Shown here: positions 13,755 through 27,678 of the stretch, one piece after another
Layout: the number at the start of each line of letters is the position of its first letter
How positions within the stretch are numbered: the first letter of the stretch is position 1
Assembly: GCA_003260075.1 (NCBI GenBank)
Contig: QLIY01000084.1
Span: forward strand, 106,420 to 170,419
Length of the DNA stretch: 64,000 bases
Direction of reading: 5' to 3'
Source of the DNA: Phallusia mammillata
Lineage: Eukaryota; Chordata; Ascidiacea; Phlebobranchia; Ascidiidae
Position numbers and translations under genes: made by a program
Notes under the pieces: model-generated
What the model was told of the DNA's origin: nothing
The model's database searches: none
The model's input: only the letters and a program-made list of their open reading frames with translations

Positions 13755-16700
13755 ATGTTAAAACTTGTAATAAGTCTAATCTGTCTTGTAATTCGAACAA
13801 CAACAGCTACACCGATTCATACCTATTCAAGGATTTGGAGACTTGGGGTAGGTAACCAACGTCCCCCGTGGGTGCTTACCCCACCGCAGTGCCCCACACC
13901 CAGGGGCAGAGATGCTTTAGGGGCGTGTCCTGATATATGTCAATCACGCTTTCAGTGCGGTGTCAATGAACTTTGTTGTGCAAATTTGTGTGGAACTATG
14001 AGCTGTACAGAAATTGAAGAGGTGGGTTCTATAATGATTAATTTTTTTGTACAAGAGCTTTGGACAAAATTATTCAATCTAAGCAGAATGAATGAAGACA
14101 AGCTCCATTAAGAAAACCGTAAAACAATTGGCTAACGCGATTACAAGGCTGCTAATGCAAAAAACAACAACAACCTGAACTGCTTAAAGTTTGGATTTCA
14201 AATCCATTTATATAAATAGTCATGGATAGCCTATGGACACGAATACGGCAATGTGAAAATATATTTTTTCCAAATCTTTTCTTTAACATGCTTAAGATAA
14301 AGCGCCCAAAATACATGCATTTACTCGACAAACACGCAATATGTTTTGTTTACAGGCCTACCTCGGGGATTGAAAACCATTTTAACAAACATAATAATAA
14401 TAATCTGTCAGGTTTAGTTCATTTTCCTTATACAACTACTCAAAATATACATATCTACCAGTCAGCATTGTCAATTGAAAATTTCTCATTCATCATCCTA
14501 TGTCAGTTATGATAGTCCGGTGTACTGACTACAAACATGACCGTTTCTCTATCCCAGTGTGTGGTACGAATTGAACTATATCCGACCGATAAAGCCGATT
14601 CTCTATCAAACGAATTGACCGCCAGGTGCTTTTGCCGATTACAGCGCGGTGAACGTTTACGTGTTTGGCGCATTTTTTGTTTGTTGGAATTTGCATAATC
14701 ACCAAGACTATACGTCAAAGTACACTCGCGTTGAAAATACATTACCAGTTTAACCACTTTATGTGGATGAAAATAATACTGATAAAGACTTTTACACATA
14801 AAGAGTCATTTTGCAATAAAATGCAGACTAATTGTAAAATTACCGCGCTTTGTTAGGCCTAGCAGGCAATTGGCAGCGCACCAAAACAGGTTTGCAGTAA
14901 ACTACCTAAGGACACCATCAGAGTGATGCATTTTTAACACGAGTTTATTGCTTGCAACGTATTTTGCGGGTGTAGCGAAAAATATTTCCACAATTTTCAC
15001 TTCTTATTATGAACGCAGAATCCAATCACCTGTCACGACATTGACTGCTCAGGCCAAGGACTGGTTTGCGTGACACGAGGCAATAAGGCCAAATGCGAAT
15101 GCGCCGAAGACTGTCCAAATCCCACCAACACATCGTTCATCTGCGCCTCCGATTCGTTAACCTATATGTCACGCTGCCAGATGGACAAAGAGGCCTGTCG
15201 ATCCGGTATCAGCCTTTCTCAGATCCGTTGCCCGAGAACAATTGTCACAACGCCGCGGAACAACCCTATCTCCTCCGAGGTATTTTCCAAGCCCATCGCC
15301 TACGCGTCGCACAAACCCGTGGTGGCGCGAGAGGGCGATAACGTCACAATGTGGTGTCACGTGGACGCCAACCCACGTCCGAGGTACTTCTGGCAGGCCA
15401 AAGGTCACCGGGGCTACATACATCGAGGGCAAACGCACCATAGGGTGTCGGTTCCTCGGGAAATGGGAGATACGATGCATATCCGGCACGTACGACACAG
15501 CGACGCCGGAACCTACACATGTGAATCGGTCAACATAATGGGATATGTCACTGTGACGTTTAGGCTTATAGTTCGAGGTTGGTGAATTACATATTTGTTG
15601 TTTATCAAAATAGAATTCGACGTCGCTATAATTGACTTCGACACATACTTGTGACAGAGGTGTCTTGCTAAAACAGAATAGTTTGGTAAAATTAAGCTTC
15701 GATAAAATAATTTTAAGAATGTCATATTAAACCCTACCAAGTGTCTGTATACTAACGTTACCTCAAGTTTGAAGATAAGTTTGTTTACAATTTTTTGTAA
15801 TGTATATTTCTGTCGTCTTAACAGTTCACCCGGAAGCTAACAATCGTCCCACCGAATCCGAATTGACATTCGAGGAGAAATGTCTCCAACATCCAGAGAC
15901 TCAGAATGAAAACTGCAACGAATCGCCTGCAGCTCTTGTGTATAGCAGAATTTGGTTTTACAATAGAGAAACAGAAGCCTGCGATACGCGAACCTTCCGT
16001 GACTGCAGCTCTTTAACCAACAAGGTGAGAAAGATATTAGCTTGTTTTAAAAGGCGGTTTTTACATATCAACTAAATAAGCTAATTTGCCGAACATTTTT
16101 TCAATCTATGATTAGTCCGCTAAATAATAACAACAAACAACATCACAGTACGCCAGGCCTATGAAAGGCGTTGTACCGAATCAGATCGTCTTATTTTAAC
16201 TCATTAATATTCATCTTCACAAACAACATCATTAATAATTTGCAGCTAGAAAATTTGAAATACTGTACGATCACCCAACAATCCTACTTTTTCTTTAATT
16301 TTCAGTATCAAACACGACAGGAATGTGAAAGGACATGCCGCAACCGTTGTGTTTTACCACCCCAAGTTGGACACTGCAGAAATTTCAGCCAGCGAATTTT
16401 CTACAATAAAGTTACCGGAAATTGCGAGGTTCGTGCATGGTAATTTTTCGTTTTCAAATAAAATATTGCACCCAGAGTACTGTTGTAAACGGGCCTGAAA
16501 TTGGAGCCCAAAACCTGATAGTGTAAGCCCGAAACCCGGCCCGAACCCGAATCGTTTTCGAGAAGCCCGTTTAGGCTCGATAGTTTGATTGACAGGCTAT
16601 ATATTAAATAAAGCCTCAGGAAAGACCAAGACAATAAACACAACAGACAATTGTCTTGAATAAGGGGCTGTTTGACATAAGGTCAGGTCCAGCAACTAGC

Positions 16701-17537
16701 TAGGCTACTTAGCTAGTTAAATTTATTCAAAAAAAAATCTGACACAGAGTGTAAAGTCAGATCCGAATCAGGCCCGTTTTTCAAAGAAACGTAAGCCCGA
16801 ACCCGGCCCGACTTACAACTCTGATAGCACCACACCACTGTCATTTTAATAATGTCCGATTATACTTGACTTGACAGTGGTTACAAACTTTTTGCCCATT
16901 TTTATGAACCCAAATTTACTTTGCTTCTTTACACATGCAGCATTTCGTGTACAATGGTTGCGGTGGAAACCAAAACAACTTTCGCAGCGTGGAGGAGTGT
17001 AGAAAGTCGTGTCCTGTACCACTGGCTCCCAGTCTGCCACAAGTCGAGTGTCCGTTGTGCAGCAAAAATATAGTGAGGGGATTTTGTCGCGCCGATTTCG
17101 TACTTATAGCCCAGATCTTAGAAATTTTCCAACCCATCAACGGTGACCAGCTGGCCAGACTACATATTACTCGGGTCGTCAGGGACAATGGGTCTGGAAT
17201 GCAATACTTAAACCTCTCCGACCCTGAGCAAGCAATCCGGGACTTTGCCCTTACCACAAACCGGAGCTGCCCGTGTCCCAATCTACACTCGTTGATGCAC
17301 AGACCAACGACAAACGGCGAAACAACGACGGCTTCCTGCGGAGGACACAGTCGAAGGTCAAACAGCGCGTGTCCGAATGTTATAATAACTGGACAGAGGG
17401 TGAACGGATCACCCACAATAACCGATGAGAGTTTGGGCGTGGCCGCACAACCAAAAAATATCATTAGACTGCAAAAGGCCGAGACTACAACCGGCGTATG
17501 TCAGTTCCTAGACCTTCTTGTAGAGACGGACGCTTGA
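13755..17537 (+). CDS. WFIKKN: WFIKKN protein (WAP, Kazal, Ig, two Kunitz, NTR domains)
   Basis: Five exons join in phase: 13755-14021, 15019-15577, 15825-16024, 16306-16428, 16941-17537, giving 581 residues, close to vertebrate WFIKKN1/2. The start gives a signal peptide (MLKLVISLICLVIRTTTA). Domain order is WAP (about 48-89, cysteine-rich with ELCC), follistatin/Kazal (about 95-145), Ig (about 170-275, ending DAGTYTCESVN), Kunitz 1 (about 287-352, split by the 16024/16306 intron), Kunitz 2 (about 353-412, split by the 16428/16941 intron, with FVYNGCGGNQNNF) and NTR (about 420-545). The vertebrate proteins are secreted antagonists and carriers of GDF8/GDF11, and the same role is inferred here. 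A hAT element sits in the intron before the last exon. Confidence 0.93.
16473..16823. mobile_element. Non-autonomous hAT element in last WFIKKN intron
   Basis: The left end (CAGAGTACTGTTGTAAACGGGCC) is an imperfect inverted match of the right end (GGCCCGACTTACAACTCTG). The 351 bp element is flanked by ATTGCACC and ATAGCACC, an 8 bp target-site duplication with one mismatch. The interior has repeated GCCCGAACCCGG blocks and no transposase. Confidence 0.75.
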
Positions 17538-18592
17538 GGAAAGATCAATAACGACGCAAAATTTACATCTGCGCCTGCTGCCGAAGGACAACGTTACTTA
17601 TTTATTCATTTATTGCAACGACCAGAATAGAATCAGCAATGCTGTGCTGCGCACAAACTTTTATGCTTCAATCACCCTGCTGCTTTCTTTCAATCCAAAC
17701 ATTTTTTGCCCACAAACCGGTTTAGGCGTTTCGCTCCAAACAGCTTTTTGAAGTGGCAAGCAACCGGTTTTGAGTGCGCCTGCCAAAATTTCAAACAGTC
17801 TTGATGCGGAAGAGCGTTTATCACAGAACGAATCGGTCCGCATCGTTTAAGTGATGACATTGTTTAGCAGCTTTGCTGATATCTCATCTAGAAAGCCAAT
17901 CGAGAAACGGTGTGTGGTTCTTGTTTTCTGGTATTGTCTAGCCGCACTTAAGTGCAAAAAACGACTGTAACGTAGCCTAACGTGTGATGTTCCATGCGAT
18001 AGGCATCTATTACACATACTATTTATTGCGCTATTATACAGCTCTCGCGAGAAAGATTTTGTTTGCTGTAAATAAATTTTGCTCGCCCTTTTGACAAAAG
18101 CTTGTTGAATTGTGTGATGTCTGTACGTGGAGATGTATAGGAATGACATTCTTACCAGCGTGTACACCACTGATATTTCACAGTTCCAGCGATGCAAATG
18201 CAAATCTTTTATACCAATGGTTTTCCTCTGACGTTTCGATGCCATGTAGAATTGCAAAATCCCAAACTAGTACATTTGGATACAGCCTTAACATCATTTA
18301 AGTATAATGTCTACATCTGAACCATCCAACATGCAATCATGGCAAGGTAGAGAACCTTGAAAAATTAAAGTACATTTTTTTAATTTTCAAATTAGGCTTT
18401 AGGGATGTATGCCTCCACCACCATTCCTTGTTGCAGTTGAATACAGCAATGTTATCAGGGTATTGTGAAAAAATACATACAGGCCACGTAAAATATAAAT
18501 TTACAGTTTGATAATGTTCTGATTGAAAATGTAAAATACAACAAAATCCACACATGAGTAAATCTGTTTATGTCTTAAAACAGAGTACTTAC
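17538..18592. other. Convergent 3' region between WFIKKN and CSTPP1
   Basis: A 136-codon ORF on the minus strand (17847-18257) has no signal, domain or repeat and looks like chance. The terminal exon of CSTPP1 should lie near 18.3-18.55 kb, but I could not fix it. Possible acceptors on the minus strand lie near 18536 (reading to a stop at 18337) and near 18430 (a short tail). Confidence 0.5.
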
Positions 18593-21003
18593 CTATTTCA
18601 GCATTAATGTCATCATTTTTGCTCAATGCTGTCAACAGACCATAAAATGTAACTTTGGGCAGTTTGCTCAGTTCACTGTGGATGTGTTGAAGAGATGGAC
18701 GCTTGGTAAACTGACTAAGTTTCCCACAAGTTTTTTCCATAACATCAAAGAAAGTCTGACTATTAACACCTTGAATAAAAAGATATTTGATTTAACATAC
18801 ATATAATTGTAGTATTAACAGCCTTCTATTTTCCTCACAAAAATGTTGAAATTAAATTAAACCTTGTTTACAAACACAATTGCTGGCATCCAATCAAACA
18901 CACCTTCATTTAGCCTTGCAACATTTTCAGTTTCTGTTGTAGAAGCCTTTGTTTGGGTCCAACTCTCTGTTGATGGCACAACAACAGTGGGACTGGCCAT
19001 TAAAAGATGATCATATGCTTCTTTACATGCATTAACAAATTCTGCAAAACAGTGGTTTTAATACAACTCAGCAAAATGCTTTTATTTGTACACTTAACCA
19101 AACCATAGTTGTTTTTACAATTATCTACACTAAGCACCTAAAGACTTCAGTTTAATTTAGTATTACTTTAACGTTCTTACCTTCATAGTAAAACTGTATT
19201 TGAAAGGCATACAAAAAATCAACAAATGACATTAAACAATCAAGAGCATCATCCATTAGCACAATCCTTGCTGTTCGCTGGACAACATCCAATGGAAAGT
19301 CATTGCAAAGCAAACACAAGAGAGAATGGTATTCCTTTACACTCAATAGCTCTAAAGTACACCAATTGCATTCACATTAACTTTTATTTGTTAATATATT
19401 GTAGCTGTTAATTACATACTATAACCTAGCAAAAAAAACATAAAACAGAAATATTCACATTTTTGTATGAGATACTCTTTCAAATAAAAATAGAAAAATA
19501 GAAAAAAACATGCAAAAAAAATCAAAAAACTGCAGAAAAAAGTTCAAAAACTCGTAAACTTTTTCAAACTTTTTTAACATTAACCTTATTTATTTTTCAA
19601 CAATTGTTACATTTTTAAGTAATCCACTCTTACCTCCATGGCTAGCAATGTGTCTGAAACAACTCCAGACAGATTTAATAAAGCAGGATCTATTGTGTGG
19701 TGTAGCTCGTACATATTCAAACTCACGAAACATGGTATGGGTGCCTTTGTGAACACTTCTAAAACTTCAATGAATCAAAAAAGTTAATTTCATAGATGTT
19801 TCATTGATAAGTTACATGAGTCTTACTAATCAGCCAAAAACTTTCCATGAATAATTTTGGCGTTTTCATCTTTATATTCAAGCAGCTGACTGATTGCATC
19901 TTCAACATACAACAAAACGTTGTGTCTTGCTAAAAAATTAGTTGTCAAAAAAAGCATTGTTTTACAAAATTAGAAATGAAGAACAATTTACCATAAGCTA
20001 AGTCAAATTTAATGTAAGTTGCAATACCTCATGTTAGCAATTAATAGGTTATATTTTTAAAGCATTGAACACAATAATACCAAAATTTTACATTTTTGTT
20101 GTGTGATTTTGCATTAGACTGCAATGCCACTAATATCCTAAAGCAGTGGTTCTCAACCTTTTAAGTTTGCGGACCGGTAAACTTTCAAAACAAATTTTGC
20201 GGACCGGTGGGCTTTCAAAATCAACCCAAAAGGAAATCAGGACAAAAATACGCAAATCAAAAGAAGTATGAGAAATTCAATTTAATGAGAAGTTTGCTGC
20301 TGTCTGTTTGATATCATATGTTTTAAACGTGGTTGTAATGAGGTTTTTGCAGGAAGAAGAGGGTTGACTTCCACACAATTTCTCTACGTTTAACATCTTG
20401 CATTATGCAATTGAGATCTAATATTGTAATATATTTGGCGGACCGGCAGGAAAGTTGACGGGGACCGGCACCGGTCCGCGGACCGGCGGTTGAGAACCAC
20501 TGGTCTATGGGCCACTAGTTTTCCATGATGACTTTTGGGGTNTGAATATTTTTTGCAAAGAAAAATACATAAATAGGTAGACAAAAAATGGAAAACACAC
20601 AATTAAAAAACAAAGAACAAAAGAGATGTTTAACTTTACCTGTAGATAAAGGCAAAAAATGACCTTAGCCATATATTTTCCATGTTTGAGTATACATAAA
20701 TATTATAACAAGAGTCGGTTTCTGTTCTACTGTGTCTTGTGTGAGTGGCTATATTTGAATATTTCAGCGAATACAACACTTAACATAATCTAATTAAGCC
20801 CTGCTACTTTTTAATGAACTTGTGGTAATCGTTTTCACAAGAAAAGGGTCGCTGAAAAACGCTAAATTAGCTCAACTGTTTCTGTGCGACTGTGCCTGTG
20901 GCAGTTGGGCTTCAAACGAAACACCCAAGTAATGAACACAAAAAACGTACCCAAATAATCAGTTGATGACATTTCATCACCGCTTGGACTTGAGCCCGCC
21001 ATT
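18593..21003 (-). CDS. CSTPP1: Centriolar satellite tubulin polyglutamylase complex regulator (C11orf49 homologue)
   Basis: Minus-strand exons in order: 20952-21003, 19827-19929, 19634-19755, 19181-19351, 18904-19041, 18593-18769. All six join in phase (about 254 codons). The reading starts MAGSSPSGDEMSSTDYLA and runs through RHNVLLYVEDAISQLLE, KGTHTMFREFEYVRATPHNR, SVKEYHSLLCLLCNDFPLD, ARIVLMDDALDCLMSF and FLYAFQIQFYY, ending at LPKVTFYGLLTALSKND. These blocks match my memory of human C11orf49/CSTPP1 closely and in order. CSTPP1 scaffolds the TPGC tubulin polyglutamylase at centriolar satellites. The exon-3 acceptor is ...TAGAAG|T rather than the more obvious TAG|A, because only that keeps the frame. 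The last exon is not settled. Confidence 0.88.
20144..20502. mobile_element. Non-autonomous hAT element in CSTPP1 intron 1
   Basis: The ends are CAGTGGTTCTCAACC and GGTTGAGAACCACTG, a perfect 15 bp inverted repeat and a classic hAT-type terminus. The 359 bp body has repeated GCGGACCGG blocks. The flanks TCCTAAAG and GTCTATGG match at only about half of 8 positions, so the duplication has decayed. No coding capacity is seen. Confidence 0.8.
20522..20522. other. Single ambiguous base (N)
   Basis: This is the only N in the window, in the CSTPP1 intron just after the hAT element. Its presence shows that N is allowed in the file, yet no run of N marks any gap. Confidence 0.95.
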
Positions 21004-21634
21004 TGTAAGTTTGTTATTTACTGTTAAACGAAAAGAATTGTATTTGTAATTTGTACTTTTTTGTACATTTAATTTCAAATATAGGTTGCTAACAACGCAG
21101 ATATTGTAACTTTTACGCATACCTACCGGCGGACAAATGACAATTTCCCTGATAACTACAACTGGCGATGAGAAATGCGATTCTGAACATAAAAACAATT
21201 ACAAAGTAGTACCCTGCAAAACACTACAGTAGACACACATAATCAACAAGTATTTAGTGACAAATTTTTGCGGGATGAAAAATAAAAAAATATTTGTTTC
21301 TATTTTGCTCATTTTCAACAACAAAAAACATGAGGTTGCATCTAGCAATCGTATTTTATTACCTGTTTCGACAAAGGCACCAGAATATAAGTGGAATAGG
21401 CTATACAAGTTTTGATCTACACGCTATTGTTGTCCACCATGATTAAAACGCCGTGGTATTATCAGGATTTAATTGGTAAATTAGTGCTCGACTCTGCTCG
21501 GGGCTAGAAACGACGTAAAATCGCTGTGTATACCAGCCTATAGGAAAAAAGATACAGCAGGTAGGCTACATTTAGATCATTTGAAGATTGATCAGTTATT
21601 AGTTATCTGTACAAGCGCATTTTAATGTTACAAA

Positions 21635-24600
21635 ATGAGTTTTAGGAAGCCAAACACACCATTTTATTTGGTAGTTGGGCTACTTATTTCTGCTGCAGAT
21701 TCAACTACTGGACAATTGGGTAAGTTTAATCCTATTAGGCTACATTCCGTAACTTTGTTTGCACGAGTCAGTGTTTAAAGTTTTTCTGCGACAAATGATT
21801 CTTAATTTTAGGTGGGGAAATAATAGCAAGAGCTTTGGAAGACATCAACGCGCATTCGTCGAATATAACGACCAATGTAGCAAACTTTCATCAATATGAT
21901 TTTGATGATTTTGTTGAACCAGTCACCACAATCCAAAACGGCCGATTTGATATGTACACCGAAGGCAACCAGGTATAGCCTACAGACGTAGAAAACTTGT
22001 CGTTGGACGTTTTCCTCAGCACTATAGCTGCTGGCTATGGTAAAAAAATAGTAAAAACCAGGGAGTCGAACCGCTTGTCATATGGGTTCAGGTTCGGTTC
22101 GGGTTCACTTGGTTTTGTTTTTAAGGGTTCGGGTTTGGTTCAGGTTTTTAAAAATTTATATTTTCGGGTTCGGGTTTTGTTCCGGTTTGGGCAAATTATC
22201 CGGTCCGAACCGGTTTGCGGTTTTTAAACCGGTTCAAATTTTTATTTATTGTGATTTAATTCTACCCATCATCTCCCTTGCCTTATCAAACTCCAAAATA
22301 GTTTTGCCCGTGCACTGTTATTTTTGACACGCCTTATAAGTGTTATCTAGCGTATTCTTCAGTGCGCTGTTTTGAAAAATCACAAAATATAAAACAGACT
22401 GCATTTTTTACTGGTTCGATTCCGGTTCTTGTCCAACGCCAAACAAAATATGGGGTTAAATTCCGTTCCGGTTTTTAGAAAATCGTAACTTAATTAGCGG
22501 CTCGGTTTCGGTTCGGGTTTATTGAAATTAACCGTTCAAACCGGTTCGACTCCCTGGTAAAAACGTGCAGTGAAAAAAATGTTAAACCACAACAAAATCA
22601 TAAACAAATTTCCTTTTTTAGTTTAAAGGAATTTTTACAATCGTAATGCGTTTTGTTTTTTCACTCAGATAAAATTTTGGGACGATGACCCCAGCCAGAC
22701 AACAGTTGTGGAATACGGCGAAACTTACAGGTTGGTTTTGCTTGTTAGTACTTTGTAACGAAAACAATTTAACGACATAAAATTTCCAGGGCACAAAATT
22801 ACATTCTCTCCAGTGTTATTACATACCCCTTCACTGCCCTCTGGTGGATAGACGAACAGCCAATTAACAAAGAAAGCAACATTGAAGTATGGAAACCCGT
22901 TTTGTAGAAAATAGTTTACAGTTTAATTATAATTTTGGCCTTAAAAAGATCAAATGTCACCAAATGCACCTTTCTCACAAATTGTTTCTATAATCAGGTG
23001 TTTTCCTTGGTCGCAAGCAGCATCGATGCCAGTTTCAGCACCGTTAACGGTTCAGTGGAGCATGACGGTTACACGCTTGAGTACACAACTTCGCAGATGT
23101 TTGGTTCATACAGTCCTTCCATCTGTCAAGTGTTTTATATCATTGAAAACCCTGTGGTAAGAGCATCAAAAGATGAATATCGTTGTTATCTTTAATTTTT
23201 GCTGTGGCTCATTCCTAGGGTTCAGTTTGATTTGGTAAAATGTGTCAAGCAAAATGTTTGTGAAATAAATATTTTGCAAAGAAATGGAACTCTACCGTAC
23301 CTCAAGAGGTAATGCTTGACACGCCTGGAAGACCGGAGTATAGCTTCGCAAACACTTTTTACGCGATAGGTGATTATGGGAAGATTATTCTCGGATACTC
23401 TCTGCTCTCTAAGTTCGAATCTGGGTAAGTTGGTCAGTCCAAGTATCACGACCATAAAATTGCTTCTATAATGTGGTAACCTTCTTAGTGGCAATGGAAC
23501 TGAAGTCACAGCGCAGGAAGTGGAGAGTGTTATGTCTGAAATGATCAGGATTATTGCAATCAGCGATTCACCTAATAGTATGTAAAACTGTAATTTTGTG
23601 TACTCGATTTGTATTATATGATCTTTTGTTTTTAGGGCCAGTGCCTCCACCACCGCAAGAGCCATATCGCCCTGAACAAGGTTTGTAGTATAAAAAACTT
23701 TCATATTTTTCTGGTTAACCTGCTGCAAATCGTTTTTCTAAAGCACAGCATGCACTATTCGTGATTTCTAACCTAAACACTTTTTAAATGGTGTCTTGTT
23801 TTTAAACTTAAATAGGCCCACCATGCTTCGAACTGGAGGCGCAGTAGTTTGAGATTTTTTAATGGTGACCTGTTGATAAAAATAGAGGCAGTTTTATGGT
23901 CAAACTGCTTAACAACTAAACTGCTTTCAAACAGAATAACTTAATAGGTTTGTTTTGCGTTTACAGAACTAATGGTTGAAATGCTTATGGAGGACATTGA
24001 GAACATAGCTGACAATATTACAGCAGGGGTTCCGCTGTGGTTTCCGTACAAGTACGACACCAATGACAGCGTTATCGAGGATGGAGGAAGCGATATCTTT
24101 GACTTTGGAAACCGAGTAAGTGAACCTAATAGTAGTTTACACCATCGTCTTAATTATGCACATTTTTGACACTTTCCTCAGATTCGATTTAAAAAGAACA
24201 CAGACCTCTTCCAACGAGCAAAATACGATCAAGTTTATTAGTAAGTGATAGAATCAAACTTATCCTGTTTTGTGAGTGCCGATTGCAAGAACTGTGATTT
24301 TCCCGAATTGAACAACAGTCAATAGCTTAGTTTTTATTGTTTTTAAAAAGCATATGCTTTCTCTTCAAATGTTACATTTAGTAGGCGTTTTTCAAATAAA
24401 TTGTCATCACATGAGACGGAGAGCCCTTATGATCTAGTAGCAATTACCCTTGAACGCTTCGACAGTGCATGAAATTAGACATGTTAACGATATAGTAAAT
24501 AATAATTGACTTTGAAAATACAGTTACGAAGACTATCAATTCTACACTAGAGCAATTCATCCATTCGTTGCGTTAATGTGGATCGAAAACCAAAACGCTT

Positions 24601-24671
24601 CTGAGGCAACGTTTACGTTACAGGCGAGTAAAATAAAAATAAAAAACAGTGGAGATGCCGGGCATCGATCC

Positions 24672-24706
<35 letters not shown>

Positions 24707-27623
24707 TCTGAGCTACATCCCCGTGTCTGTTGTGTGTGCGGAAAAGCCTGTGTGATTTTAAGCATCTGGATTACTTCCAACAATTCGCTAGTCTATCTCA
24801 TTAGTAATCAAGTAGTTCTAAGAATAAAAACGGACAAATTGACGTGCGATCGGCCACTAACGGTGTCCAAAAACCGCGTTTTGAATAACTTTGTTACTTG
24901 TTTCTGGCTGTGCACAACAAAACCAAATTTCAAAAGTAAAATTTTAAACACGTAACCAACATACAGGTTGATGGAAATGTTGGGGCTGACCAAGAAGGCG
25001 GAATTTTGCGGTATAGCTCTAAAAATCTGACTTCTGGGCCGTTTCAAGTCGCTTATGAGGTTTACCACATTCACTCAGCTGACGACCCAAGTGTCGTGGA
25101 AGTTTATTTCACCGTCGGATCGACTCAGGTTTTTCGTGTCAAGTTATGTTTTCGCAAAATAAATAACAGTCTATGAACAAAAAAGGTGGATTACAATAAG
25201 TTTGTTAATTTTGTGCGTCTGTATGATTTTTACATATATTTTAACCAAATTTTTATACAATTTTAATATATAGCAGTTACTAATGTTTGTGCAACAACCT
25301 GTACCGAAAAGGGGACCGAGTGCATTTAACAATCGTTGCAAACAAAGCTGTTTTTAGGTCTGGAATTCAATAGATTCGGACAGTTTGGAAGTTATTTCCT
25401 TCACAGATGAAACAGACGAAATCGTAAATAGTGTAAGAGTGATAGGTCGGCCTCAACGTTTCCTGCTTGGTTATATGCTGCTATCGAGGTAAGTGTTTTC
25501 AACATATTTCCATACCCATTATGTATACAGCTCGTTTTGGGTTTGCAGTTGTGACTATTGCAAAACACAGGCCTGGATGATTAAACGCTTTTTGTCGTCA
25601 GCCCCTAATAGCTAAAGTTGCTTTTGGAGGAATCCTAGAATTTGTGTTAATGTTTTTAGGGAAGGAGGTAGAATAATAACAGAGCTGCAAGTACGAAGTG
25701 CGTTGACCACTCTGACACGAGGATTGGGTAGGCTAGGCATAGTTTGTTGTCGAATCTGGACCTACAATAGCATATTTTTTCTCTCCACAGGGCAATTTGA
25801 CAGTGTTGTAGTGGACAAAGAACCGGAAAACGTAAGAGAATATTCTGCCATATAATCAGGGTTGCCATACCGTCCTTATTTCTAAGATTTGTCCTTATTT
25901 TGAAGGGCTATGTCTTAGAAAAGTTCATTGTCCTTATTTCTAAGAAATGTCCTTATTTTTGACTTGAGTCCTTCTTTTGTCTTATTTTCAACAATTACTG
26001 GTCAAATCCCTGCTACAAGTAAAAGTAAACCTAGACCTGAGTTGTTGTGTAATGCGTGAAGTATTTTCGACGAACAAGGAGTGTCTAGAACAGATTGTTT
26101 CGGCCAAAATATTGCATATGATATGTCATGGCTCGTATAAATGCAAAGATTTATTCAAAAACGTTTGTTTTGTTTCGTATAAAAATTAAATTTTTCGGTT
26201 GTCCTTATTTTTGGTTTCAAGTCGATGGCAACCCTGCATATAATGGTATAACTATAGGCAGTGGTTTTACAGTTTTAAGTGACGTTTATAGGGAGAAAAC
26301 GAGCCTGTTGACCCAGTAAACCCAGTGAACCCATTGGACCCTGTGGATTTAACGAATGGTGATATAGGTAATCCATAACAACCAACGGTATAACTTTTGG
26401 TAAAACTCCATTTCCAATACGTCGTATACATCACATACATCAAGTTGCGTAATTATGTATTTAGTAGACAAGTCTGCTTCCAATAACTTTTTGGTTCGGA
26501 ATTTACGTGATAACAGTTGAAAGCAAATACGTAGCTTTAAAAAAACATGCAAGATAGCCTTGACAAAAACAAACCTGCTTTGCGATATATCGCCGCAGAT
26601 GACACTCCGTTAATTCGATTTATGAACGCACTCGCCACTACGTCTGATGTCATCACGCAACGTCACGTGTACGAATGGTACGAGTACATTTATGACGACA
26701 CACAAGCTCCTGTAGATTCGATTATCAACGGTGGTCGTGATATGTTCGATGTCGGAAATCAGGTAAAACTGAACAAACAACATCTGTATTTATATGACAA
26801 TTTACAGCTTTTCTAATGGGTGACATTGATTTTTGCAGATTTCGTTTATCGATGACCAGGACTTTGTAGGTCTTGCCGAATATGATAAATATTACAGGTA
26901 TGAAAACAACTTATTTAGTACTTGTCTCGAGACAAAATGTAAAGGGTTGGTTAGCGAACCAATAATTTCGGCGTAAAAAATGAGCTGCAATTATTGGCCT
27001 GATGTGTTGAGGCTACTGGCCTGCTTCGTGACGTTGTATGGCATTTTTATTTAATTGGATAAAAATGTTGGTGTATTAGAATGCAAAACTTTGAAGCACT
27101 AACAAGGACTACACAACCGTTCTTCGGACTCATGTGGATTCGAAATCCTTCCGCTCAAAACGGGTCGTATGAAATCACGGTAAGCGAGACAAGACAGATT
27201 ATGTTTATTTATATTTAATTTATATTTAGTTTAATAAAACTTTCGTTTCAAATTTTAAACAAGTTTTGTGCATTCTATACCAAATGAAATAACAAAGAGC
27301 AAAAACATGACTGAAATATATGAATGAAGGTTAAATTGGTTTTGGGTGTGGATTACGTAAAGCTATGCATGTGCATTTCGAATGAGGTTGATTCCTAGTT
27401 TGAAATGTTAGTGAAGAACGCTTTCGACTGATTTAAATAACTGTGAAAAGGGGTGGAAAAGAAAAATGACTGAGTTCTTTAAAAGTAGGGAAAAAGAAAT
27501 ATAAATAGTTTAACTGCTTTGAATTAAAACAGGATAAACACTAAACAAACAAAAACAACTATATACTTGATAATTAAAACAGCCACTGTTTAAAGAAAAT
27601 GTCGAAAAAATCTTCAGCTCCAT

Positions 27624-27678
<55 letters not shown>

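Noticed and set aside
15093-15538. Alternative-frame ORFs over the WFIKKN Kazal/Ig exon
   Set aside because: They are shadows of the cysteine-patterned WFIKKN frame, which is confirmed by domain order and splice phase.
17847-18257. 136-codon minus-strand ORF downstream of WFIKKN
   Set aside because: No domain, no start context, no splice-consistent neighbours, and it lies in a convergent 3' region.
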